DNA from: Blattabacterium sp. (Mastotermes darwiniensis) str. MADAR
GTDB taxonomy: Bacteria > Bacteroidota > Bacteroidia > Flavobacteriales > Blattabacteriaceae
DNA length: 35,624 bases
Reading direction: 5' to 3'
Assembly (NCBI RefSeq): GCF_000233435.1
Contig: NC_016146.1
Location: 1-35,624 of the forward strand
The notes below the pieces were generated by a model. That model saw nothing but the letters and a program-made list of their open reading frames with translations. It was not told the DNA's origin and made no database searches. A program made the position numbers and the translations under genes. Below, one piece after another: positions 1-8,797 of the stretch (its first letter is position 1; each line of letters opens with the position of its first letter).

Positions 1-1245
1 ATGGATAATGAGGCATTAATAGATTCTTTTTCTGATTTTAAATACGAGAAAAACATAGATAGAGTAAGTCTAATGGCTATATTAGAAGAATCGATACGAT
101 GTGTATTAAGAAAAAAATATGATTCCTCTAAAAATTATGACATCATTGTAAATCCAGACCAAGGAGATTTAGAAATATGGAGAAATCGTATAGTAGTTCG
201 AGATGGAACAGTAAAAGATATAAATAAAGAAATAGAATTGTCTACAGCACGTAAAATAGAAATTGATTTTGAAATAGGAGAAGAAGTAACGGAAAAAGTA
301 GAACTCCAATCTCTTGGAAGAAGATCTATTTTGTCTTTAAGACAAAATTTACTTTCAAAAATCAATGAATACGATAATACCAATACCTACAAAAAAATTA
401 AAAATAAAATTGGGGAAATTATTAATGTAGAAGTCTATCATATATTGCCTAAACAAATTATAATGAGAGATGAAGAACAAAATGAGATGGTCCTCCCTAA
501 AAAAGAACAAATTCCAAATGATTTTTTTCGTAAAGGAGATCCTGTTAGAGTATTGGTAAAAAGAGTAGATTGGAAAGATAGTAAACCTTTTGCTATTTTA
601 ACTAGAAGAGATGAAACATTTTTAGAAGAACTTTTCAAGTTAGAAATACCAGAAGTATCTGAAGGTCTGATTACGGTAAAAAAAGTGGCACGGATTCCAG
701 GTGAAAAAGCTAAAGTAGCTGTGGAATCTTATGATGATCGTGTAGATCCTGTTGGAGCTTGTGTAGGAATGAAAGGGTCTAGGATTCATCCTATTGTTAG
801 AGAATTAAAGAATGAAAATATAGATGTCATTAATTATACTTCTAATACACAATTATATCTTACAAGAGCTCTAAGTCCTGCTAAAATATCCATGATGGAA
901 GTTGATGAAGAAAATAAATATGTCAATGTCTATGTAAAATTAGAAGAAATATCTAAAGCCATTGGTAGAGGAGGACAAAATATACGATTGGCCAGTCAAC
1001 TTACCGGATATAAAATACATATATTTAGAGACTTTCCTTATGAAGATGACGTAGAATTGACGGAATTTTCTGATGAAATAGAACCAGAAGTTATCAAAAA
1101 ATTTCATCAAGTAGGTTTAAATACCGCAAAATCTATTTTAAATTATAGCAACTATGATCTCATAAAAAAAACCAATCTTGAAAAAGAAATTATAAATAAA
1201 GTCATTTTTATTTTAAAAAAAGAGTTTGAAGAGGAATTTAATTAA
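1..1245 (+). CDS. nusA: Transcription termination/antitermination factor NusA
   Basis: NusA binds RNA polymerase and nascent RNA and modulates pausing, termination and antitermination. The 414-residue protein has the family order: N-terminal polymerase-binding region (about 1-125), an S1 domain (about 135-205), then two KH domains with GMKGSR at 256-261 and GRGGQNIR at 322-329. It ends in a short helical tail (about 360-414), without the long acidic repeats of E. coli NusA; this length is usual for Bacteroidetes. The window begins exactly on the ATG, so the upstream context (often rimP) cannot be seen. The infB gene follows after 43 bp on the same strand, the widespread nusA-infB arrangement. 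Identification is firm. Confidence 0.97.
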   Translation: MDNEALIDSFSDFKYEKNIDRVSLMAILEESIRCVLRKKYDSSKNYDIIVNPDQGDLEIWRNRIVVRDGTVKDINKEIELSTARKIEIDFEIGEEVTEKVELQSLGRRSILSLRQNLLSKINEYDNTNTYKKIKNKIGEIINVEVYHILPKQIIMRDEEQNEMVLPKKEQIPNDFFRKGDPVRVLVKRVDWKDSKPFAILTRRDETFLEELFKLEIPEVSEGLITVKKVARIPGEKAKVAVESYDDRVDPVGACVGMKGSRIHPIVRELKNENIDVINYTSNTQLYLTRALSPAKISMMEVDEENKYVNVYVKLEEISKAIGRGGQNIRLASQLTGYKIHIFRDFPYEDDVELTEFSDEIEPEVIKKFHQVGLNTAKSILNYSNYDLIKKTNLEKEIINKVIFILKKEFEEEFN

Positions 1246-1288
1246 AAATGATTTTTTACAGAGATGATTTGATCAATTTTTATCTATT

Positions 1289-3868
1289 ATGAATGATAAC
1301 AGAATCCGATTAAAAAACGTATTGACAAAATACAATATTTCCTTGCAAAGAGTCGTTAATTTTTTGCAAAAAAAAGGAATTGAAATAGAAAAAAATCCTA
1401 ATGCAAAAATAGAGGAACGAGTATATAGATTCCTTGTACGAGAATTTCAGACATATAAAGAAATACGAGATGCTTCTGAAAAAGTTTTTTTGAAAAAAAG
1501 AATAGAAAAAGAGAAAATAAAAGAAGAATTACTAAAGTCAAAAAATACTCCTATTCGTACTACGCAATCAGAAGATTCAATTGTAAAAATTGATTTTTTT
1601 GAAAAAAAATATGATAAAAACAAAAAAAAAAAAAAGGAATTCCATAAAGAATCTGCAGATTCTATTCCAAAAAATTTTGGAAATTTAAAAAAAACAGAAC
1701 TTTATTCTTCTAAATATCATCATAAAGATAAAAAGCCTGAACACATTGATACCATATATCAAAAGCTAGATGGAGTTATGCTAACAGGAGATCGCATTGA
1801 TTTATCTCAATTTGAAAGAAAAAGAAACAATAAAAAAAAACGTAAAAGAATTAAAAAGGAAATTTTTGTTGAAGAAATGAGAAATATTCCTAGAAAAAAA
1901 GAAAGAAGAAATTATTTAAATTCAAATAACAAAGAAAAACTAGGAAATAAAAAAAGATTACAAAAATTTACGGATGAAAAAATAGATAAACAAATTAAAG
2001 AAACTTTAGAAAAAATTTATTCAAAAAAAATCAAGTACAAAAAAATTAGAAAAGAAAAACGTCAATACAAAAAAGAAAAAAAACTTATTCAAAGTAAAAT
2101 AGAAAAAAAAGAAAAAATTCTTAAAATAGCTGAATTTACAACCGTTAACGAATTAGCCTCTATGATGAACGTCAATGCCACAGATGTTATTATGTCTTGT
2201 ATGTCCTTAGGGATTATGGTTACCTTGAATCAACGACTGGATGCAGAAATATTAACACTGGTAGCAGATGAATTTGGATATAACATAGAATTTACTGGAT
2301 TAGACTTAGAGGAAGCTATTCAAGATGATAAAGATATAGAAGATAATTTAACTCATAGACCGCCTATTATTACTGTAATGGGACATGTAGATCATGGAAA
2401 AACATCTTTATTGGATTATATTAGAAATACCAATGTTATTGCTGGAGAATCTGGAGGAATAACTCAACACATAGCAGCCTATAGTGTAGAATGTTCCAAT
2501 AATCATAGCATTACTTTTTTAGATACCCCAGGACATGAAGCTTTTACAGCTATGCGTGCAAGAGGAGCACAAGTTACAGATATTGCAATTATAGTTATTG
2601 CATCGGATGATCAAGTTCGACCTCAAACTAAAGAAGCTATTAGTCACGCTCAAGCGGCTAATGTTCCTATTATTTTTGTCTTCAATAAAATAGATAAAAC
2701 CAATGCAAGACCTGACAAAATTAGAGAACAATTGGCCAATCTTAATTTCTTAGTTGAAGAATGGGGAGGTAAATATCCATCCCAAGAAATATCCGCAAAA
2801 TTAGGGACTGGAGTAAATCAACTATTAGAAAAAGTACTATTAGTAGCTGATTTATTAGATTTAAAAGCCAATCCAAATAAACCAGCGATAGGAACTGTCA
2901 TAGAAGCTTCTTTAGATAAAGGAAAAGGATATGTGACAACTCTTCTTTTACAAGGAGGAACATTAAAAGTAGGAGATTATGTATTAGCAGGAAATCATCA
3001 TGGAAAAGTAAAAAATATTTTAGATGAACGTGGAAAATCAATTGCATCAGCAGGCCCATCTAAACCTATAACCATACTAGGATTAAATGGAGCTCCTACA
3101 TCTGGAGATAAATTCAAAGTATTTAAAGACGAAAAGGTAGCAAAACAACTTGCTTACAGAAGAGAGCAGTTACAAAGAGAACAAAATATACGATATCAAA
3201 AACATTTAACTTTAGATGAGATAGGGAAACGTATAGCAATAGGAGATTTTAAAGAAATAAAAATAATTCTTAAGGGAGATGTAGATGGTTCCGTAGAAGC
3301 TATTGCGGATTCTATTCAAAAATTATCTATAAAAACCATAAGGATTAATATTATTTATAAAGGAGTTGGTCCGATTACAGAATCGGATGTTTTATTGGCA
3401 AGCGCTTCGGATGCAATTCTAATAGGATTTAATGTACGTCCAAATAATGGAGCTAAAAACATTGCAAAAAAAGAAGAGATAGAAATACGTACTTATTCGA
3501 TTATATACAACGTGATTAATGATATTAAAGAGGCTATGGATGGACTTCTCTCCCCTGAAAAAAAAGAAAAAATATTAGGAACTGCAGAAATAAGAAAAAT
3601 TTTTAAAATTTCAAAAATTGGAACTATAGCTGGATGCATGGTAATGGAAGGGAAATTACTACGTCAATCGAAAGTAAGATTGATTAGAGAAGGAATAGTC
3701 ATACACAATAATGGAGAATTTACTTCTTTAAAACGTTTTAAAGAAGATGTAAAAGAAGTATCTAAGGGATATGAATGTGGAATTATAGTCAAAGATTATC
3801 ATAATTTTCAATATGGAGATATTGTTGAAGGATATGAAGAATTATCTATTCCCATTAAAAAAAGTTAA
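1289..3868 (+). CDS. infB: Translation initiation factor IF-2
   Basis: IF-2 is the GTPase that brings initiator tRNA to the 30S subunit and promotes subunit joining. The 859 residues comprise a very Lys/Glu-rich, low-complexity N-terminal half (about 1-280), an IF2_N-like segment (about 285-335), and the GTPase domain with GHVDHGKT at 365-372, DTPGH at 412-416 and NKID at 466-469. Beta-barrel and C-terminal domains follow. The ATG at 1289 gives the conserved family start. An uninterrupted run of 14 A (1622-1635) lies in the N-terminal region and encodes a Lys string; it is a candidate slippage site. The stop is one base ahead of the aspS ATG, so the two genes are probably co-transcribed. Confidence 0.97.
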   Translation: MNDNRIRLKNVLTKYNISLQRVVNFLQKKGIEIEKNPNAKIEERVYRFLVREFQTYKEIRDASEKVFLKKRIEKEKIKEELLKSKNTPIRTTQSEDSIVKIDFFEKKYDKNKKKKKEFHKESADSIPKNFGNLKKTELYSSKYHHKDKKPEHIDTIYQKLDGVMLTGDRIDLSQFERKRNNKKKRKRIKKEIFVEEMRNIPRKKERRNYLNSNNKEKLGNKKRLQKFTDEKIDKQIKETLEKIYSKKIKYKKIRKEKRQYKKEKKLIQSKIEKKEKILKIAEFTTVNELASMMNVNATDVIMSCMSLGIMVTLNQRLDAEILTLVADEFGYNIEFTGLDLEEAIQDDKDIEDNLTHRPPIITVMGHVDHGKTSLLDYIRNTNVIAGESGGITQHIAAYSVECSNNHSITFLDTPGHEAFTAMRARGAQVTDIAIIVIASDDQVRPQTKEAISHAQAANVPIIFVFNKIDKTNARPDKIREQLANLNFLVEEWGGKYPSQEISAKLGTGVNQLLEKVLLVADLLDLKANPNKPAIGTVIEASLDKGKGYVTTLLLQGGTLKVGDYVLAGNHHGKVKNILDERGKSIASAGPSKPITILGLNGAPTSGDKFKVFKDEKVAKQLAYRREQLQREQNIRYQKHLTLDEIGKRIAIGDFKEIKIILKGDVDGSVEAIADSIQKLSIKTIRINIIYKGVGPITESDVLLASASDAILIGFNVRPNNGAKNIAKKEEIEIRTYSIIYNVINDIKEAMDGLLSPEKKEKILGTAEIRKIFKISKIGTIAGCMVMEGKLLRQSKVRLIREGIVIHNNGEFTSLKRFKEDVKEVSKGYECGIIVKDYHNFQYGDIVEGYEELSIPIKKS
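1622..1635 (+). repeat. A14 homopolymer inside infB
   Basis: Fourteen consecutive A residues lie in the Lys-rich N-terminal part of infB and are read in frame as part of a run of lysine codons. It is the longest homopolymer I found in the window. Runs this long are known to cause RNA-polymerase slippage and frequent indels in AT-rich symbionts; whether that happens here cannot be seen from one sequence. Confidence 0.9.
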
Positions 3869-3869
3869 T

Positions 3870-5588
3870 ATGTCATATAGAACACATAATTGCGGAGAAT
3901 TGTGTAAAAAAGATATTGGAAAAGAAGTAATTTTATCTGGTTGGATTCAAACAATAAGAAATTTAGGGTCCTTAATTTTTATAGATCTTAGAGATTATTT
4001 TGGAACAATCCAACTAATTTTTTCAAAAAAATTAAAAAAACAAGTTCTTGAGCTAGGAAGAGAATTTCTAATTAAAGTTAATGGAACAGTAGTCAAAAGG
4101 AAATCTAAAAATTGTAATCTACCTACAGGAGAAATAGAAATTCTTGTTTATAAATTAGATGTATTGAATTCCTCTCCTATTCCACCTTTTATGATAGAAG
4201 ATGAAACAGATGAAGAGGAAGGATGTCGTATGAAATATAGATATCTTGATATACGAAGAAATGCTATAAAAAATAATTTGATACTCCGTCATAAGATTTC
4301 TTTAGAAATACGAAATTTTCTTTCTAAGAATGGATTTCTAGAAATAGAAACTCCTGTATTAATCAACCATACTTCAGAAGGAGCGAGAAGTTTTATTGTT
4401 CCATCTAGAATGCACTCTGGGAAATTCTATGCTTTATCTCAATCTCCTCAATTATTCAAACAATTATTGATGATAGGAGGAATAGACAAATATTTTCAAA
4501 TTGTAAAATGTTTTCGAGATGAAGATTCTCGTTCTGATCGTCAAATAGAATTTACACAAATAGATTGTGAAATGGCTTTCGTAGAGGTTCATGATATCTT
4601 GTTTTTTTTTGAAAATTTTATTAAATATTTATTTAAAAAAATAAAAAATATTCAATTAGAACCTTTTACTTTAATGACTTATTCCGATGCTATTAAAATG
4701 TATGGAACAGATACGCCAGACTTACGTTTTGAGATTAGATTTGTAGATTTGAATGATTTGGTTAAAAAACAAGTATTCAAATCTTTTCAAACAACAAAAG
4801 AATTAATAATAGGAATAAATATTTCAAAATGTAGTCATTATACATGTGATCAAATATATTCAATAATTGAGTGGATGAAAAAAAAACAAGGAGCTCAAGA
4901 AATTTTTTGGATAAAATTTTTTCCGGATAAAACATGGATTTCTTCAAATAAAAAGAATGATGAAAATTTAATGAACATCATCCAACATTTTGAAGCTAAT
5001 CCTGGAGATTTATTATTTATTCTTTTAGGAAATAAACCAACAGAAATCAATCAACTTAGTCAATTACGGATAGAAATGGCCAATAAATTAAAAATGAGAA
5101 AGCCTAAATTATTCAAACCTTTGTGGATCATAGATTTACCTTTATTTGAATGGGATGAAAAATCTAAAAGATATAAATCTTTCCATCATCCTTTTACTAG
5201 TCCAAAAAAAGAGGACCTTCATTTATTAGAAAAATTTCCAGAAAATATTCGTTCAAAATCCTATGATTTAATTATTAATGGAGTTGAAATAGGAAGTGGA
5301 TCTATACGTATTCATGACAAAAATATACAAAATTTAATTTTTAAACATTTAGGTTTTTCCATAAAGAAAATAAAATCTGAATTTGGATTTATAACCAAGG
5401 CTTTTGAATATGGAACTCCACCTCATGGTGGAATTGCTTTTGGATTGGATAGATTAATAACTATTTTGGAAGGAAAAGAAAATATAAAAGATTTTATTGC
5501 TTTTCCAAAAAACAATGAGGGAATAGATCTCATGGTCAACTCTCCATCTTACTTAAATAGGGAAAAATTAAAAGAAATACATTTATAA
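3870..5588 (+). CDS. aspS: Aspartyl-tRNA synthetase
   Basis: This class II synthetase charges tRNA-Asp. I chose the ATG at 3870 (572 residues, MSYRTHNCGEL...), one base past the infB stop. An upstream in-frame ATG at 3813 would add 19 residues encoded inside infB that do not resemble the family. An N-terminal OB-fold anticodon-binding domain occupies about 1-105. Class II motif 2 is visible in the stretch containing CFRDEDSRSDRQ, with the FTQIDCEM block just after it. The bacterial insertion domain lies at about 280-410, and motif 3 is GGIAFGLDRL near the C-terminus. The last 6 bp overlap the convergent pyrophosphatase gene. The Asp-only or Asp/Asn specificity cannot be decided by eye. Confidence 0.96.
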   Translation: MSYRTHNCGELCKKDIGKEVILSGWIQTIRNLGSLIFIDLRDYFGTIQLIFSKKLKKQVLELGREFLIKVNGTVVKRKSKNCNLPTGEIEILVYKLDVLNSSPIPPFMIEDETDEEEGCRMKYRYLDIRRNAIKNNLILRHKISLEIRNFLSKNGFLEIETPVLINHTSEGARSFIVPSRMHSGKFYALSQSPQLFKQLLMIGGIDKYFQIVKCFRDEDSRSDRQIEFTQIDCEMAFVEVHDILFFFENFIKYLFKKIKNIQLEPFTLMTYSDAIKMYGTDTPDLRFEIRFVDLNDLVKKQVFKSFQTTKELIIGINISKCSHYTCDQIYSIIEWMKKKQGAQEIFWIKFFPDKTWISSNKKNDENLMNIIQHFEANPGDLLFILLGNKPTEINQLSQLRIEMANKLKMRKPKLFKPLWIIDLPLFEWDEKSKRYKSFHHPFTSPKKEDLHLLEKFPENIRSKSYDLIINGVEIGSGSIRIHDKNIQNLIFKHLGFSIKKIKSEFGFITKAFEYGTPPHGGIAFGLDRLITILEGKENIKDFIAFPKNNEGIDLMVNSPSYLNREKLKEIHL

Positions 5589-6071
5589 TTTTTTTTGATA
5601 TCTTAAACGAGATTCTTTATAAACATAAATGGCTTCTTTTTGATTTTTCCAATCTCCTATTATAACTTTTTTATTTTCCAGATCTTTATATACTAAAAAA
5701 AAATGTTCAATTTCTTTTTTAGCATGAAAGGAAATTTCATCTATATCATTAATTGTATTATAATTTGGATCTGAAATAGGTACACCAATAATCTTTTCAT
5801 CTTCTCCATTTTCATCATTCATAAAAAAAATCCCAATGGGTTTTACTTTGATCAAACAACCTGGAATTGTTGGGACCGTTAAAAAAACCAATATATCTAA
5901 TGGATCTCCATCTTTTGAAAGAGTTTTTGGAATAAACCCATAATCCGTTGGATAAATAATAGAAGAATATAAAACTCTGTCTAAACGAATAGAATTATTT
6001 TTTTTATCAAATTCATATTTATTTCTACTTCCTTTAGGAATTTCTATAAAAGCATCAAAACTTATTTTCAT
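5583..6071 (-). CDS. ppa: Inorganic pyrophosphatase (soluble, family I)
   Basis: The enzyme hydrolyses cytosolic pyrophosphate to phosphate and so pulls biosynthetic reactions forward. Family I signatures are clear: an EIPKGSRNKYEFD block near the N-terminus, YPTDYGFIP, the metal-binding DGDPLD motif, and EDEKIIGVP with a later HFFLVYKDLE. I prefer the ATG at 6071 (162 residues), because it forms an ATGA overlap with the stop of the upstream E2 gene and matches the family's short N-terminus. An alternative ATG at 6089 would add six residues. The coupled start suggests co-transcription with the E2 gene. The 3' end overlaps aspS by 6 bp on the opposite strand. Confidence 0.95.
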   Translation of the reverse strand: MKISFDAFIEIPKGSRNKYEFDKKNNSIRLDRVLYSSIIYPTDYGFIPKTLSKDGDPLDILVFLTVPTIPGCLIKVKPIGIFFMNDENGEDEKIIGVPISDPNYNTINDIDEISFHAKKEIEHFFLVYKDLENKKVIIGDWKNQKEAIYVYKESRLRYQKKL

Positions 6072-7195
6072 ATTATTTTGGTATAACAATTAAATTCTTC
6101 CAAATATAATGCTACTTTTTTAGCAAATTCACCTCCAAGTTCTCCATTTATTACACGATGATCATAGGAATGTGACAAATAAATTTTGTGTCTTATTCCA
6201 ATAAAATCTCCTTTTGGAGTTTCTATAATAGAAAGTTTTTTTTGTATTAATCCTATTGCCATAATTGCAACTTGAGGTTGATGTATAATAGGAGTTCCAA
6301 ATATATTTCCAAAACTACCTATATTACTAATTGTATAAGTACCTCCTTGGGTTTCTTCAGGTTTTAATTGATTGGATTTAGCTCTTCTTATTAAATCATT
6401 GATAATTTTTATTAAACCTCTTAAACTATAGGAATCTGCATGTTTAATCACAGGAACAATTAAATTGCCATTAGGCAATGCTGTAGCTAATCCTATATGA
6501 ATATTTTTTTTTTTTATAATATTAGTTCCATGTACAGAAATATTGATCATAGGGAGGTCTTTTATAGCTTTAACTACACATTTTACAAATACAGACATTA
6601 AAGTCAATTTTTCTCCTGTATTTTTTTGAAAAATATCCTTCATTTTATTTCTCCATTTCACTATGTTTGTGACATCTGCTTCAACAAAAGAAGTAACATG
6701 AGCAGATATATTCTTACTACTAATCATATGAGAGGCTGTAATTTGACGAATTCTATCCATTTCTATAATTTCCTCATTATGAGGATGAAGTATATTTTCT
6801 TTTTTATTCTGAATATACTTCAATATATCCTTTTTAGTAACACGACCTTTTTTTCCAGTTCCTTCTATGGATTCTAATTCATAAAAACTAATTCCTTCTT
6901 GATGAGCAAGAGTACGAACAAAAGGAGAGTAAAATCTTGTTCCTATATTTTTTTCCTCTATTTCTAAAATAGCTATGGAACTTCCTACCTTTGCTACTTC
7001 ATTTGGATAAAATAATTTCTTTTTCAATATTCCATTCACGGGAGAATAAATTTCAGAATCAACTTTATCTGTAGCTATTTCTACCAATAAATCTTCTTTT
7101 TTTACAGAATCTCCTTCTTTCTTTAACCAACGAATGATAGTAGCCTCAGCTATACTTTCACCCATGGATGGAAGGGTCAAATTATACTCGGCCAT
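6068..7195 (-). CDS. 2-oxoacid dehydrogenase complex, E2 acyltransferase subunit
   Basis: This is the lipoyl-bearing core subunit of a pyruvate/branched-chain/2-oxoglutarate-type dehydrogenase complex; it passes acyl groups to CoA. The 375 residues hold one lipoyl domain (about 1-78, lipoylated Lys44 in IATDKVDSE), a peripheral-subunit-binding domain (about 88-127), and the catalytic domain (about 145-375). The catalytic His346 sits in YDHRVINGE. The usual HxxxDG reads HRVING, with Asn350 where Asp is typical. The N-terminus (MAEYNLTLPSMGESIAEATI) resembles the Flavobacteria general or branched-chain E2 more than the 2-oxoglutarate-specific one, but substrate cannot be settled from the sequence. 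No E1 or E3 gene is in the window. A coding A12 run lies at 6504-6515. Confidence 0.9.
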   Translation of the reverse strand: MAEYNLTLPSMGESIAEATIIRWLKKEGDSVKKEDLLVEIATDKVDSEIYSPVNGILKKKLFYPNEVAKVGSSIAILEIEEKNIGTRFYSPFVRTLAHQEGISFYELESIEGTGKKGRVTKKDILKYIQNKKENILHPHNEEIIEMDRIRQITASHMISSKNISAHVTSFVEADVTNIVKWRNKMKDIFQKNTGEKLTLMSVFVKCVVKAIKDLPMINISVHGTNIIKKKNIHIGLATALPNGNLIVPVIKHADSYSLRGLIKIINDLIRRAKSNQLKPEETQGGTYTISNIGSFGNIFGTPIIHQPQVAIMAIGLIQKKLSIIETPKGDFIGIRHKIYLSHSYDHRVINGELGGEFAKKVALYLEEFNCYTKII

Positions 7196-7214
7196 CTAAA
7201 TTTATCGTTTTATT

Positions 7215-7245
7215 TATTTTTGATCAAAATGATTAATCAAAAATA
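7215..7245. promoter_or_regulatory. Inverted repeat with two opposed TAnnTTTG boxes, putative divergent promoter
   Basis: The 59-bp gap between the divergent E2 and NAD(P)HX-repair genes contains perfect 10-bp inverted arms, TATTTTTGAT (7215-7224) and ATCAAAAATA (7236-7245), separated by 11 bp. Each arm reads TATTTTTG outward, matching the Bacteroidetes -7 element TAnnTTTG for the gene on that side. No good -33 TTTG is visible at the usual spacing in either direction. It may be back-to-back -7 elements, an operator, or both; AT-rich chance is possible. Confidence 0.45.
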
Positions 7246-7254
7246 ATAAAAAAA

Positions 7255-8793
7255 ATGAAAATTCTTTCGTTAAATCAAATTAAAAAAGCAGATCAATATT
7301 GCATTGATAACGAAGATATTTCTTCCATAGAATTAATGGAAAGATCTGCAAGAGTCTGTTTTGATTGGATAATTCATCACTATCGTAAAATAAAAAAAAT
7401 TATAATATTAGTAGGAAAGGGTAAAAATGGAGGAGATGGTCTGGCATTAGCAAGAATGTTGTATCATGAATATGGAAATGCAGTAGTTACTATATATATT
7501 CTAAATATATCTAATCATTCCTCTTCAGAATTTCTCATCAATAAAAACAAAATATTAAAATATGGGATAGAATTGAAAATAATTAATGAAGGAGATAATT
7601 TTCCATTTTTAGTAGATGAAATAGAAAATAAAAACAGTATAATACTTATTGATGCTATTTTTGGAATAGGATTAAATCGTCCAATAAAAAAATATTGGAG
7701 AGCTTTTTTTCATTACATTAATGAAAATAAATTTACATCGGTTATTTCTATAGATCTTCCATCTGGGCTGTTTATAGAAAAAAACCAAAAAAATTTTGAA
7801 GAAATTATAATAAAAGCTACTCATACATTAACTTTTCAAGTACCTAAATTGCCTTTTTTTTTACCAAATTATTCCAATTATGTAGGAAATTGGCATTTAT
7901 TAAATATTGGATGGAAAGAAACTTACATCAATAGTATATCTGCAAAAAATTTTTATATAGATGAAGTTTATGTTAGATCCATATATAAAAAAAGAAAAAA
8001 ATTTTCCCATAAAGGAAATTATGGTCATGGACTTATTGTTGGAGGATCCTATGGAATGATTGGATCCATGGTCCTTTCTGCAAAAGCATGTTTTAGAATT
8101 GGAATTGGAAAATTAAGTGTTTATATACCACGATGCGGATATAATATTTTACAAACTCTCATTCCAGAAGCAATTATAAAAACAGATATTAAAAATAAAT
8201 GTATTAGCCATATTCCTCATCATTTATCTGCTGTAAATGCAATAGGAATAGGAATGGGTATGGGAAAGGATCCTATGACCGTATATGCATTAGAATCTTT
8301 CTTTTTGAGGAAAAAAAAAATTCCTATTGTATTAGATGCAGATGCTATAAATATATTATCCAATCGATTAGAAATAATGGATCTTATTCCGGAAAATACA
8401 ATTCTTACTCCACATCCAAAAGAATTTCATAGATTATGTGGCTCATGGGAAAATGATTATCAAAAATTAGATTTATTAAAAAAATTTTCTAATAAATACA
8501 AGATTTATCTTGTATTAAAAGGAGCACATACTGTTATTTCCACTCCTAATGGATCTCTTTATTTCAATAGTACTGGAAATCCAGGAATGGCTACAGCAGG
8601 AAGTGGGGATGTTCTCAGTGGAATAATTACAGGTTTGTTAGCCCAAGGTTATTCTGAAAAAAAATCTTGTATTATGGGAGTATACTTACATGGTTTAGCA
8701 GGAGATATGGCTTTAACAGAAGGAAATGAAGAATCTATAATGGCTAAAGATATTCTAAATTACATAGGAAAGTCTTATCAAAAAATAAAGTAA
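7255..8793 (+). CDS. nnrD: Bifunctional NAD(P)H-hydrate epimerase / ADP-dependent dehydratase
   Basis: The protein repairs hydrated NAD(P)H: the N-terminal half epimerises NAD(P)HX and the C-terminal half dehydrates the S form back to NAD(P)H using ADP. The 512 residues show the epimerase domain (about 1-215), with GKGKNGGDGLALA near 58 and DAIFGIG. The ribokinase-like dehydratase domain (about 235-510) shows GHGLIVGGSYGM, LDADAINIL, LTPHPKEF and NSTGNPGMATAGSGDVLSG. This is the usual bacterial YjeF/Nnr fusion. It is transcribed divergently from the E2 gene and stands alone. Its stop is 4 bp from the end of the convergent lnt gene. An A10 run lies at 8311-8320. Confidence 0.95.
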   Translation: MKILSLNQIKKADQYCIDNEDISSIELMERSARVCFDWIIHHYRKIKKIIILVGKGKNGGDGLALARMLYHEYGNAVVTIYILNISNHSSSEFLINKNKILKYGIELKIINEGDNFPFLVDEIENKNSIILIDAIFGIGLNRPIKKYWRAFFHYINENKFTSVISIDLPSGLFIEKNQKNFEEIIIKATHTLTFQVPKLPFFLPNYSNYVGNWHLLNIGWKETYINSISAKNFYIDEVYVRSIYKKRKKFSHKGNYGHGLIVGGSYGMIGSMVLSAKACFRIGIGKLSVYIPRCGYNILQTLIPEAIIKTDIKNKCISHIPHHLSAVNAIGIGMGMGKDPMTVYALESFFLRKKKIPIVLDADAINILSNRLEIMDLIPENTILTPHPKEFHRLCGSWENDYQKLDLLKKFSNKYKIYLVLKGAHTVISTPNGSLYFNSTGNPGMATAGSGDVLSGIITGLLAQGYSEKKSCIMGVYLHGLAGDMALTEGNEESIMAKDILNYIGKSYQKIK

Positions 8794-8797
8794 ATAT

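Noticed and set aside
3813-3869. Upstream extension of aspS
   Set aside because: The extra 19 residues are encoded inside infB and do not match the family; the ATG at 3870 does.
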